This document shows positions 42,719 to 51,631 of a stretch of DNA of 64,000 nt, piece by piece. The notes under the pieces were generated by a model. The model did not search any database and was not told where the DNA came from. It saw nothing but the letters and a program-made list of their open reading frames with translations. The position numbers were made by a program, and so were the translations under genes. The stretch is taken from assembly GCA_027490155.1 (NCBI GenBank), contig JAIXYP010000009.1, forward strand, positions 1 to 64,000, read 5' to 3'. Source of the stretch: Cytophagaceae bacterium. Lineage in GTDB: Bacteria > Bacteroidota > Bacteroidia > Cytophagales > Flexibacteraceae. Positions within the stretch are counted from its first letter, which is position 1, and every line of letters starts with the position of its first letter.

Positions 42719-45226
42719 ATGCGTTGTATATTTGGGAATACTATCACCAGTTGTGATCAGGACCTTTCCTTTTTCGCAGCTTGTTTTGGTATCCCAAATC
42801 TCTCCAACTTTTTGGTGTCCGCCCTCGCAAGACAAATATTGCTCCTTATAACGGTTATTGGCGCGATTGGTACCTTACTGCCGATTTCATGCCTTGCCCA
42901 ACAGACGCCTGCAGACCAAAGCACAAAAACCAGGTCCCTTACATCAATAACTATACACTGGATTCGGGGTCTAATAACGGATGCGATAACTGGTGAGGCC
43001 TTACCTGGGGCTACGATTGTTGTTCCACGGACCCAGCGAGGGACCCAATCTGATCTCAATGGCCTTTTTGTATTGAATCTCAATACTGAAGATACGGTCC
43101 GGATCGTAGTAAATTATGCTGGCTACCAGAGTCACAGTGTGCTGATGCGGCCTACAAATGCCAAACGAGGTAAGGAGTTCATCATCAAACTCTACCCCAT
43201 TGAGCGTGAAGCAGTTGAGGTTTTGGCAGATCAGTTAGCCTCGGGACAGTCTCGGCTAGATGATGCTAGGCTTGGCGTGGAAAGCATCACTGCTAAGGAA
43301 GCCAAGGAGCTGCCAAGTTTCTTTGGGGAGGCCGATATGCTCAAGGTGCTGCAGCTAAAACCTGGCGTCCAGAATTGGGGTGAAGGCAATGCCGGTCTCT
43401 ATATCAGAGGTGGAGGTGCCGACCAAAACCTAATGCTAATGGATGATGGGCAGATCTATAATGCCCAGCATCTCTATGGGTTCTTTAGCATTTTTAGCCC
43501 AGAGGCGATTGACCGAGTGGACCTGCACAAAGCTACTTTCCCAGCCCAGTTTGGTGGCCGACTCAGCTCGGTTGTTGAGTTCAAAGTACGCGAAGGGGAC
43601 AAAGAGAAAACCCATGTGGGCGGTGGAGTTGGCATCCTGAGTAGCAGGTTGACGGTGGAGGGGCCCATCTTGAAAGACAAGGCTAGCTACCTGATCAGTG
43701 GTCGGCGGACCTATTTTGACACCTTTACACGGTTAATCAACAAAAGCCAATCTGGTCGATCGGACTATACACCAATCCCTGACTATTACTTTTATGACCT
43801 CAATGGCAAATTTGCTTGGCAGATTGGGCCTAAGGACAAAATCACCTTGACGGGTTACTTCGGTCAAGATGTATTCTCGACTTCCAGGGAACGGTTCAAG
43901 TTCGATTTTGGGTGGTCCAACTCCTTGGGTAGCCTACGTTGGTTCAGGCAGTATAACCAGCATCTGAACGGCACCTTAGGGATCAGCTATAGCGATTATA
44001 CCTACCAGCTGAGCAATGAGTTTGATACCTTTAGCTACAACCTCACATCAGGCATCCGGGATTATGCCCTAAGATATGACTGGACTTGGACCCCTACACC
44101 ACAACACTTAATCAATTTGGGGGGACAGGCAACCTATCATGCCTTCACTGTGGGACGGACTAGTGCCTCTGGAAGTGATGATGAACTGGCATTTAGGTTA
44201 GGTCAGATTAAATACGCCCGGGAAGGGGCTATCTATGTTGCAGACGACTTTTCTCTGTCTGACCGTTGGCTCTTCAACTTAGGGCTGCGGGTTAGTATAT
44301 TCTCAGACCCTACATCCTATTACATAGGTCAAGAGCCAAGGGCCTCATTCCGCTACAGAGTAAACAACTGGATCAGTGCGAAGGCAGGATACTCTAGGAT
44401 GTACCAATATGCCCACCTAGTCAGCAGCAGTGGTGTGGCACTACCGACTGACTTTTGGTACCCTAGCACCAATAACATACTGCCACAGGTGGGTGACCAA
44501 GTAGGTGCTGGTTTGACTGCACTACTTTTTGGTGGCAAGTACCTAATAAGCACTGAGATCTTTTACAAAAACCAACAGAACCAAATCGACATCAAGGATG
44601 GCGCTACCCTCTTCCCCAACAACCGCATAGATACCATCTTCGCCCGAGGACGTGGGTGGGCATATGGGGCAGAGTTCTACATCGAAAAGAAAGTAGGTCG
44701 GACAACAGGCTGGATTGGCTATACCCTTAGCTATGCTTGGCGGCAGTTTGACGTCATAAATAATGGAGAGCCATTTCATCCACGTTATGATCGTCGTCAT
44801 GACATCTCAATCGTAGTCAGGCACCAGTTCAACAAGTCCTTGACGCTGACATCCACCTGGGTGTTCGGCACAGGAAATGCCATCACGTTGCCGCAAGGCA
44901 GGTCTTTGATCCAGGACTATAATGGGACTACTCCTACCCCACCCAGTATCTCTATTCTGCCACAAGTCAATCAGCGGAATTGGTATCGGATGGAACCAAA
45001 CCACCGAATGGATATTTCCTTGGTTTGGAATCTGCGTCCTCGTTGGGGAGAATCTGATATTACATTCAGCCTCTATAACGTATATAACCGTGCCAACCCC
45101 TACTTTATCTACTTTGACAACACCTATAGTGGACCCAATAGTAGCGGATTTATAACAGGTGTGCAGGCTAAACAGGTTAGCCTCTTCCCTATCCTACCAG
45201 GCTTGAGCTACAATTTTCGGTACTAG
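42719..45226 (+). CDS. TonB-dependent outer membrane receptor with N-terminal CarboxypepD-like domain
   Basis: 835 residues. The N-terminus contains a signal-like hydrophobic stretch (LLLITVIGAIGTLLPISCLAQ), preceded by about 35 residues that suggest a later true start. A CarboxypepD_reg-like domain follows (RGLITDAITGEALPGATIVV). Then come the plug (MLKVLQLKPGVQNWG, GLYIRGGGADQNLMLMDD) and a 22-stranded barrel ending in aromatic F-R-Y (LSYNFRY). It imports a large substrate across the outer membrane using TonB energy. There is no SusD-like partner nearby. The sugar transporter upstream may be linked, but the substrate is unknown. Confidence 0.85.
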   Translation: MRCIFGNTITSCDQDLSFFAACFGIPNLSNFLVSALARQILLLITVIGAIGTLLPISCLAQQTPADQSTKTRSLTSITIHWIRGLITDAITGEALPGATIVVPRTQRGTQSDLNGLFVLNLNTEDTVRIVVNYAGYQSHSVLMRPTNAKRGKEFIIKLYPIEREAVEVLADQLASGQSRLDDARLGVESITAKEAKELPSFFGEADMLKVLQLKPGVQNWGEGNAGLYIRGGGADQNLMLMDDGQIYNAQHLYGFFSIFSPEAIDRVDLHKATFPAQFGGRLSSVVEFKVREGDKEKTHVGGGVGILSSRLTVEGPILKDKASYLISGRRTYFDTFTRLINKSQSGRSDYTPIPDYYFYDLNGKFAWQIGPKDKITLTGYFGQDVFSTSRERFKFDFGWSNSLGSLRWFRQYNQHLNGTLGISYSDYTYQLSNEFDTFSYNLTSGIRDYALRYDWTWTPTPQHLINLGGQATYHAFTVGRTSASGSDDELAFRLGQIKYAREGAIYVADDFSLSDRWLFNLGLRVSIFSDPTSYYIGQEPRASFRYRVNNWISAKAGYSRMYQYAHLVSSSGVALPTDFWYPSTNNILPQVGDQVGAGLTALLFGGKYLISTEIFYKNQQNQIDIKDGATLFPNNRIDTIFARGRGWAYGAEFYIEKKVGRTTGWIGYTLSYAWRQFDVINNGEPFHPRYDRRHDISIVVRHQFNKSLTLTSTWVFGTGNAITLPQGRSLIQDYNGTTPTPPSISILPQVNQRNWYRMEPNHRMDISLVWNLRPRWGESDITFSLYNVYNRANPYFIYFDNTYSGPNSSGFITGVQAKQVSLFPILPGLSYNFRY

Positions 45227-45255
45227 AAGGGATTCGACTATTGACCTTCTAATCG

Positions 45256-45711
45256 CTATTTGCCTTCCAAGATCTGCTGTGCGTGGTCTTTGGTTTTGGC
45301 TTTCTCGATGATACGAGACAGGTTTCCTTCCTCATCAATCAGGAAGGTAGTGCGGGCAATACCCATATACTTTTTGCCGTACATCGATTTTTCGACCCAG
45401 ACACCATAGGCCTCTACTAAAGTATGGTCTGTGTCCGCCACCAATGGGAAGTTGAGGTCATACTTAGTGATAAACTTCTGGTGACTTTTTTCGTCATCCA
45501 CACTCACACCAATGACTTGGTAGCCAGCAGCTTGCAGTACAGGCATGCTATCCCGAAGGTTACAGGCCTGCTCAGTGCAACCAGGGGTGCTATCCTTTGG
45601 GTAGAAATAAAGGGCAACCTTCTGACCCAAAAACTGATCTAAGGAGATTGGTTGACCATTTTGGTCTTTGCTGACGAATTTGGGGGCTGCTTGGCCAACT
45701 GTGAGTGACAT
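45256..45711 (-). CDS. bcp: Thiol peroxidase (BCP-type peroxiredoxin)
   Basis: 151 residues. It reduces hydrogen peroxide and organic peroxides with thioredoxin. The peroxidatic Cys is in PKDSTPGCTEQACNLRD, with the resolving Cys five residues later, the alpha-2 arrangement of BCP/PrxQ. The final block MYGKKYMGIARTTFLIDEEG is typical. It is convergent with the TonB receptor gene; an AGAAGG/CCTTCT repeat between them is too weak to call a terminator. Confidence 0.94.
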   Translation of the reverse strand: MSLTVGQAAPKFVSKDQNGQPISLDQFLGQKVALYFYPKDSTPGCTEQACNLRDSMPVLQAAGYQVIGVSVDDEKSHQKFITKYDLNFPLVADTDHTLVEAYGVWVEKSMYGKKYMGIARTTFLIDEEGNLSRIIEKAKTKDHAQQILEGK

Positions 45712-45805
45712 GTGTCTGGGAGTGTATTATGGATTTCTGCTAGTATAACTACCTCTTGGTGCTGAATGTTTGCCTGGATTAAGGTGTCAGGGATCGACAA
45801 TATAA

Positions 45806-47743
45806 CTACTTGACCTTGGTTTCGTACCTAGATATGTTGCCTAGGTTGTCCTTAACCTCCAAGACCAAATCCCCAATAAAAGGCTGACCCTTTATTAGTG
45901 GCTCTGCCCAAATGACATTGTACTTATGTTCGTAGCAGAACAGGAGCCATTGTCCGTTAAGGGTACCACGCCAGCTATGTATACCTGAAAGATTATCTCC
46001 AATCAAGAACTTAAGGATGCTACGCCCGACGGCCACCCTGGTTATGCTCGGCCCTTTAGTATCTGAGACCAGTTTGTATTTGCCAAAGTACTTGGTCCTG
46101 AACTTGATGCTGCCATCAGGGGCCCAACGACCACCAACAAATTTGACCCTATCCTTGCTCATGACCTGGGCCACTCCTGTTTTCTCGGGATCAGCGACAG
46201 AATCAAATGGTTTGAAGCCCATCAACAAAGGGCCATGTAATGGGGTCAGACCGTTTGAAATTGAAACGGATTTTTCTTCAAACTCCTCTTTGATTTCGAG
46301 ATATAGGGTATCGTACAATACTTCATCGCCAAATGCCATCTCGATGTGTTGGCCTTTGTACTCGAGCACCTTTGAGGAAGGCATCACTGCCTTGAAGTGC
46401 ATCAGCTCACGCCCATTGTCGGTGATCAGGCTATCTGGCAGGCCTTTGCGCATATCCCATAAGAAAACACCAGTCAGGTCCTCATTATATGCCAAGGGGC
46501 ATGGCATCATCCGTTTGCCGGCACCGATCGTAATGATATTGGTATTGGGACGTAGATTGGTGGCTTTGATTTTAAGGACATTTTCTTGTAACTCATGTCG
46601 GAATCTGGCTTTAGGCCCTCCTGCCGTCAAGGCGACGGCTGGTGTACGAGGTCTTTTGCCGATCAGGGTCATCTCTAGGTCGGCGCTATTGCCGTATGCA
46701 TCAGATACATGGATTAGCACCTCGTGCCGCATGCTATCCTTGATGGTGATTCGGCCTGTTTTTTCGGCAGTCCGGAATTGATGGAGCATATTACCATCAG
46801 CCAAATAACACTTCTGATACTTGTCTCCTGTCCGGACATAGTTGTCATAAACCAAATGGTTGTTGATCTGTTTGGCTTCGGCTAGTGGCAGATGGGCTAG
46901 ATTATGAAAATAGACCTCTTTGCCATCTAACTTAATATCGATGCAGTTTATAGATGCGCGAGAGGATCCGTTATTGATACGGTCCCGGACCAGAGCCTCT
47001 AAACCAACTGTACCCCAGACTTCGACTGGTTTTTCTGCTCGGTAGCGTTTGCCTACTTTTTTGACACCTATTTCAACACGGTCATATTTGCCATTGACAC
47101 GTCCATTAATATCTAGCGGTCTGATGGCCATCCTGATAAAATAAGGTGGCAACCTATCTTCGACCTCTGGGAAACCAACAATGAGTGGATTATAGATTCC
47201 ATCAAGCGAGTCCCTGATCTCAAAGTGGAGATGAGGCCCACCTGAGCTCCCCGTATTGCCGCCTAGACCAATCACCTCACCTTTACGGAACCTAAACATC
47301 CCTTTTGGCGGGGTGATTTCGACCTTAAACTGCTCAAGATCATATTGTTTACGCCGCAAATAGGCCTCGACGGTTGGGTCAAAGGTCTGGAGGTGGGCAT
47401 AAACTGTGCTCAGGCCATTATTATGCCTCAGGATCAGCATGTTGCCATACCCATGACTGTCTTGTTGGATAAGTGTTACATACCCATCAGCAGCAGCAAC
47501 AATGGGCTTGCCAACGACATAATTGGTTCTAATATCGAGCCCCCCATGGAAGTGGTTTGAGCGCAACTCGCCCATATTGCCAGTTAAACTGGCTTTGGTC
47601 CCGGGCAAATACGGAAACTGGAAATATCCTTTAGAGTATAGCGGCTGCCCACATAGTGGTAGGCAGAATGCCAACGAAAAAAAAGGGAGTATCTTTAGAA
47701 ATAACTTCAGGAGGAATGGCAAAGGACTAGGAGATAACGGCAT
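45806..47743 (-). CDS. M23 (LytM-type) metallopeptidase family protein
   Basis: 645 residues. A signal peptide (LPFFSLAFCLPLCG) is followed directly by an M23 domain at about residues 40-190: zinc ligands in HFHGGLDIRTN (H-x-x-x-D) and HLHFEIRD (HxH), with VVAAADGYVTLI-like strands and SHGYGNMLILRHNNGL between. The remaining 450 residues form beta-rich domains I do not recognise, ending in VKDNLGN. M23 enzymes cut peptidoglycan peptides; some act only as regulators of amidases. Both zinc motifs are intact. A TAGTTTTG element lies 11 bases before the ATG. Confidence 0.86.
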   Translation of the reverse strand: MPLSPSPLPFLLKLFLKILPFFSLAFCLPLCGQPLYSKGYFQFPYLPGTKASLTGNMGELRSNHFHGGLDIRTNYVVGKPIVAAADGYVTLIQQDSHGYGNMLILRHNNGLSTVYAHLQTFDPTVEAYLRRKQYDLEQFKVEITPPKGMFRFRKGEVIGLGGNTGSSGGPHLHFEIRDSLDGIYNPLIVGFPEVEDRLPPYFIRMAIRPLDINGRVNGKYDRVEIGVKKVGKRYRAEKPVEVWGTVGLEALVRDRINNGSSRASINCIDIKLDGKEVYFHNLAHLPLAEAKQINNHLVYDNYVRTGDKYQKCYLADGNMLHQFRTAEKTGRITIKDSMRHEVLIHVSDAYGNSADLEMTLIGKRPRTPAVALTAGGPKARFRHELQENVLKIKATNLRPNTNIITIGAGKRMMPCPLAYNEDLTGVFLWDMRKGLPDSLITDNGRELMHFKAVMPSSKVLEYKGQHIEMAFGDEVLYDTLYLEIKEEFEEKSVSISNGLTPLHGPLLMGFKPFDSVADPEKTGVAQVMSKDRVKFVGGRWAPDGSIKFRTKYFGKYKLVSDTKGPSITRVAVGRSILKFLIGDNLSGIHSWRGTLNGQWLLFCYEHKYNVIWAEPLIKGQPFIGDLVLEVKDNLGNISRYETKVK

Positions 47744-47857
47744 GATCTAGCTACAAAACTAAGGCAGGGAAGGCGTACGGTTGGTGTTTTTCGCAAGATC
47801 AACCATCAATTTGTGGTACAATGTGCCTTGAGGGACTCATTTTGGCCAGTTATCCCT

Positions 47858-47865
47858 TAATTTTG
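47858..47865 (+). promoter_or_regulatory. Candidate -7 promoter element of lutB
   Basis: TAATTTTG fits TAnnTTTG and lies about 80 bases before the lutB ATG. No TTTG at the proper distance upstream was found. Confidence 0.3.
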
Positions 47866-47944
47866 ACTGTAAGTTCCGTTGGTGCTTTGGCAACCACCAC
47901 TACTGTGATTGCACTACTTACCGGAACGCTGAAAGCCTTTAGAT

Positions 47945-49330
47945 ATGTCTATCCTTGCCTCCGAAAAATTTCAACTTGATGCCGATACCAAGGTCTTTGA
48001 TCTTAAACATCGACAAACCATCAAGTTCAATATGGCCAAGTACGAAGCTGCTGTTGAAAGTGGCCTTACTCAATATACTGACCATGCAGCGGCTAGGGAT
48101 CGGGCTTCAGATAAAAAGAACGAGGCTGTCCAACACCTCGGGACCTATTTGGAAGAGTTCGAGACCAAATTCAAGGCCCGAGGCGGCAAAGTCATTTGGG
48201 CACGTGACAAAGAGGAAGCCTTATCCGAGATCCTCAAGATTTTCCAGCAAAAGCAAGCTAAGCTAGTCGTGAAGTCAAAAAGCATGACAAGCGAGGAGAT
48301 CGGGCTCAATGAGTTTTTGGAGCACCATGGTGTAGAGCCTGTCGAAACTGACCTTGGTGAGTGGATTGTCCAGATGGCTGGGCAGCGGCCTTATCATATA
48401 GTGACGCCAGCCATGCACATGAACCGTCACGACATCAGTGCGCTCTTCGTGGACAAACTAAAGGTAGCTCCCACCGAAGATCCTCAGGAGCTTACGATGA
48501 TAGCCCGTCGGTTGCTACGTGAAAAGTACACCACGGCCGATATTGGTATTACTGGAGGGAACTTTCTGGTCGCAGACACAGGGGCAGTAGCCGTAACCGA
48601 GAATGAAGGCAATGCACGCCTCACGATGACCTTCCCGAAAACGTTGATCAGCATTGTAGGCATCGAAAAGGTGTTACCCAAATTGCAAGACCTTGAGACC
48701 ATGTGGCCCATTTTGGCAACGCATGGAACTGGCCAGCATGTCACTGTCTATAACACACTGCTGGGTGGACCCCGCCAAACAGATGAGACAGACGGACCAG
48801 AGGAAATGTACGTCATCCTACTTGACAATGGGCGCACAACCCTATTGGCTGACCCAGTCAAACGACAGGCACTTAAGTGTATCAGGTGCGGGGCTTGCCT
48901 CAATGCTTGCCCTGTCTATAAAAACATTGGCGGCCATACCTACGAAACGACCTATAGCGGCCCAATCGGCTCCATCATATCGCCGCATTATCTTGGCATG
49001 AAGGAGTTCAAACACCTGAGCTATGCTTCATCCCTGTGTGGTGCTTGTACATCAGTTTGCCCAGTCAGGATTGATATTGCCGAAATTTTGCTCTTGAACC
49101 GCAAGCAGTCTGTAGATGAAGGCTATGTTAAACCTATCGAACAACTAGGCTTCAAGATCTGGAAATTTGCGATGAAGCACCGCATCATGCTCAACCTTGG
49201 TGGTGGTAAGCTTAAGACGATTGGTGTCAACCTACTGTTTAAAGGTAGCTGGGGCAAACACCGTGGGGACATCGAGTTGGCACCTAAGAGCTTTAATACC
49301 TTGTGGAAAGAGCGTAGGGGGGAAAGTTAG
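47945..49330 (+). CDS. lutB: LutB/LldF-type iron-sulfur subunit of lactate oxidation
   Basis: 461 residues. With LutA and LutC it oxidises L-lactate to pyruvate at the inner membrane. The N-terminal LUD domain (about 60-290) includes GITGGNFLVADTGAVAVTENEGN. Two [4Fe-4S] motifs follow: CIRCGACLNACPVY and CGACTSVCPVRID. A C-terminal LutB extension of about 80 residues ends the chain. It stands alone here: no lutA lies upstream and no lutC downstream, so partners must be encoded elsewhere or absent. It ends at the strong hairpin at 49461-49519. Confidence 0.9.
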   Translation: MSILASEKFQLDADTKVFDLKHRQTIKFNMAKYEAAVESGLTQYTDHAAARDRASDKKNEAVQHLGTYLEEFETKFKARGGKVIWARDKEEALSEILKIFQQKQAKLVVKSKSMTSEEIGLNEFLEHHGVEPVETDLGEWIVQMAGQRPYHIVTPAMHMNRHDISALFVDKLKVAPTEDPQELTMIARRLLREKYTTADIGITGGNFLVADTGAVAVTENEGNARLTMTFPKTLISIVGIEKVLPKLQDLETMWPILATHGTGQHVTVYNTLLGGPRQTDETDGPEEMYVILLDNGRTTLLADPVKRQALKCIRCGACLNACPVYKNIGGHTYETTYSGPIGSIISPHYLGMKEFKHLSYASSLCGACTSVCPVRIDIAEILLLNRKQSVDEGYVKPIEQLGFKIWKFAMKHRIMLNLGGGKLKTIGVNLLFKGSWGKHRGDIELAPKSFNTLWKERRGES

Positions 49331-49460
49331 TTGCCCATTAACACATTGGTTGGATCTTACCTCTCAGGTGTTACCGTACAACCAAAACATATGGCTATGG
49401 ACTAACTATAATCTACTCAACCTAAGACTCTGTTTAACAAACAGTTAGCACTAAACCTCA

Positions 49461-49519
49461 AGCATAAAAAAAACTAAGGGCCACAATCTGCTAGATCGTG
49501 GCCCTTAGTTTTTTATGCT
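49461..49519. terminator. Strong bidirectional terminator between lutB and the APC permease gene
   Basis: CTAAGGGCCAC and GTGGCCCTTAG form a perfect 11-base stem flanked by A8 on the left and T6 on the right, with AGCAT/ATGCT beyond. Inside, ATCT/AGAT extends the stem past one mismatch to a 3-base loop. It serves both convergent genes. Confidence 0.92.
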
Positions 49520-49539
49520 AGCAAAGGTTAGCTAGAAAA

Positions 49540-51117
49540 TCACTTACCAAGCTTACTGTTCCGACGGCCATAGACGAAGTAAACCGCCAAGCCAACCACC
49601 ATCCAGATCATGGCAACTGTTAGGGTTGTGATGTCAAGCGCAACGATCATGAAGCCGCAAACCAACATCCCGAGGATTGGTACCAAGGGTACCCAAGGTG
49701 TGCGGAACGGACGTACCAAATCTGGTGATGTCCTGCGCATGATGATGATACCAAGGCAGACAATCACAAACGCAAACAAGGTACCAAAAGAGGTCAAATC
49801 ACCAGCAACGCTACCAGGGATAAATGCACCAAACATCCCTACAAAAATCAGCAGGATCCAGTTGGCCTTGTAAGGGGTTTTGTATTTAGGGTGAAGGTCG
49901 CTGAGCATTTTAGGCATTAGCCCATCATGGCTCATGGTGAAGAATACACGACTTTGGCCCATCAGCATCACCAGGATAACTGACGAGAAACCAGCCAAAA
50001 TAGCGACAGAAACGCTAGTGGCCAACCAGCCATAACCCGGCATATACTCCTTGATGGCATAGGCAACGGAGGCTTCTTTGCCTGCTGTTTTGAACTCGGT
50101 CCAGTTGGCAACTCCAGTCAGGACGTGCCCGAATAAGACGTAAAGGATCGTACAAACAACCAAAGACCCCAAGATGCCAATCGGCATGTCACGGGCAGGA
50201 TTTTTAGCTTCTTGAGCCGCGGTGCTGACCGCATCAAAACCAATAAAGGCAAAAAATACGATAGCTGCACCACCAAGGACACCACCCCATCCATGTTTGA
50301 AAATCCCCTCATGCCCTGGTATTCCTTGCGGAATAAAGTAAGGCGTATAGTTTTCGGGATTGATGTATTGCCAACCTATTGCGATGAAAAGCAGTACAAT
50401 AGAGACTTTGACAATAACGATAATGCTGTTGACGATGGCGCTTTCTTGGGTGCCACGGATTAAGACCATAGTGATCAGGAACAAAATCAACAAAGCAGGT
50501 GCGTTAATAAACCCACGTGTTACATTGACAGATTCAGTCAAAGCAGCTGGGAGGGCATCATACTGTGCACCGTCCATATAAAGGATGTTGTCTTTGATCG
50601 ATTTGGAGAGGATTGGCGCAGACTCAAGAATCTTTTTTATCGCTTCTGGGTCGGTGACACTACGGAGTGCCTCGAATGGGGAGTGGCACCACTCATATGG
50701 TATAGCCCCGCCCAGTAGGTTATTTAGGTATTCGCTCCATGCAATGGACACCGTCGCCGCCCCCAAAGCATACTCCATAATTAGAGCCCAACCGATAACC
50801 CAAGCTACGATTTCGCCCAAGGTAACATAAGCATAAGCATAAGCAGACCCAGCAATTGGGATAGTGCTGGCAAACTCAGCATAACAAAGACCTGCAAAAG
50901 CACAGCCGATAGCGGCCACGATAAAAGCTAGGGTTACAGCTGGTCCTGAGGCATCAGCGGCAGCGGCAGCTGTCCGGACGAACAAGCCGGCACCGATAAT
51001 GGCACCAACGCCGAGCGCGACAAGATTAGTAGCGCCAAGGGTTTTCTTGAGACCATGGCCACCACTATTAGCCTCTTTGAGGATTGTTGTTAAGTTCTTA
51101 GTTCTGAAAATTGACAT
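49540..51117 (-). CDS. Amino acid permease, APC superfamily (CAT/YfnA-like)
   Basis: 525 residues with 12 or more hydrophobic helices. LGVGAIIGAGLFVRTAAAAAD is the glycine-rich first helix of amino acid/polyamine/organocation transporters; AYAYAYVTLGEIVAWVIGWALIMEY is also typical (helix 3 region, partially quoted: IVAWVIGWALIMEY). A hydrophilic loop of about 60 residues lies between helices 3 and 4 and may face the periplasm. It probably imports a cationic or branched-chain amino acid; the substrate is not certain. It is divergent from the SAM riboswitch-metH unit. Confidence 0.85.
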   Translation of the reverse strand: MSIFRTKNLTTILKEANSGGHGLKKTLGATNLVALGVGAIIGAGLFVRTAAAAADASGPAVTLAFIVAAIGCAFAGLCYAEFASTIPIAGSAYAYAYVTLGEIVAWVIGWALIMEYALGAATVSIAWSEYLNNLLGGAIPYEWCHSPFEALRSVTDPEAIKKILESAPILSKSIKDNILYMDGAQYDALPAALTESVNVTRGFINAPALLILFLITMVLIRGTQESAIVNSIIVIVKVSIVLLFIAIGWQYINPENYTPYFIPQGIPGHEGIFKHGWGGVLGGAAIVFFAFIGFDAVSTAAQEAKNPARDMPIGILGSLVVCTILYVLFGHVLTGVANWTEFKTAGKEASVAYAIKEYMPGYGWLATSVSVAILAGFSSVILVMLMGQSRVFFTMSHDGLMPKMLSDLHPKYKTPYKANWILLIFVGMFGAFIPGSVAGDLTSFGTLFAFVIVCLGIIIMRRTSPDLVRPFRTPWVPLVPILGMLVCGFMIVALDITTLTVAMIWMVVGLAVYFVYGRRNSKLGK

Positions 51118-51271
51118 AGGTCAGTCTATCCAATGTATGTAGTCAAGTCGCAAAGTAGGCATTTGTTTGGTAGATATGCCACTCAATGGTTGTTAATGTC
51201 TGCGAAAATGTGGACTCGGAACAAAACGATCAACTTTGTTGCACGATGCTACCGATTTGACGTAATTTGCA

Positions 51272-51451
51272 GGGCTTATCCAGAAAGACGGAGGGAATGG
51301 ACCCGACGATGTCTTGGCAACCCAGCAACCACCCTGTTATCAATTTCGGGCTCCCTCTAAAATAGCACGAGTCAGCAGGTTACTAATGGTGCCAAATTCC
51401 ACTTACAGCGCTGCCTTGTCTAGGCTTGGCGACTGAAAGAAAGATAAAGCG
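51272..51451 (+). promoter_or_regulatory. SAM-I (S-box) riboswitch upstream of metH
   Basis: The conserved blocks are present in order: P1 strand GGCTTATC (51273-51280), the k-turn/P2 region GGAGGGAATGGACCCGACGA, TTGGCAACC, the P3 arms with AGCAACC and GGTTACT, GGTGCCAAATTCC, and the closing P1 strand GATAAAGC (51443-51450). P2 closes as AAGAC/GTCTT. P3 is longer than in Bacillus S-boxes. When SAM is high the aptamer would lower expression of methionine synthase. Location right before metH confirms the call. Confidence 0.88.
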
Positions 51452-51631
51452 ATTTGAGTCAACCCCACTCATTTCTGGCTTAGCGATACCTTTTGCGGAT
51501 TCTCGCAACGGATCCTTATTGCTCTTTATCCAACGATTTTTGATCTCGGATGGCATTGTGCTTTTGGCAAAGTCAAGTAGAGAGGCAATTTGGGATCGAA
51601 CTATACTTTTTTAGACCATAACCCCGGCGCA
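51452..51631 (+). other. Expression platform between the SAM-I aptamer and metH
   Basis: The 180 bases hold no clear terminator with a T-run. CTTTATC (51524-51530) is a perfect complement of the 3' P1 strand GATAAAG (51443-51449) and could compete with P1. A small hairpin TTGCG/CGCAA lies at about 51494-51509. The regulatory output (transcription or translation) cannot be decided from the sequence. Confidence 0.5.

Noticed and set aside
45225-45250. AGAAGG/CCTTCT hairpin between the TonB receptor and bcp genes
   Set aside because: Six base pairs, a 14-base loop and no T-run are too weak to call a terminator.
46017-46781. 254-residue plus-strand ORF, the longest antisense frame
   Set aside because: It mirrors the C-terminal part of the M23 peptidase gene and looks like a by-product of its codon pattern; no domain or signal is visible.
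51133-51360. 75-residue plus-strand ORF
   Set aside because: It runs through the SAM-I aptamer, whose RNA structure explains the sequence.
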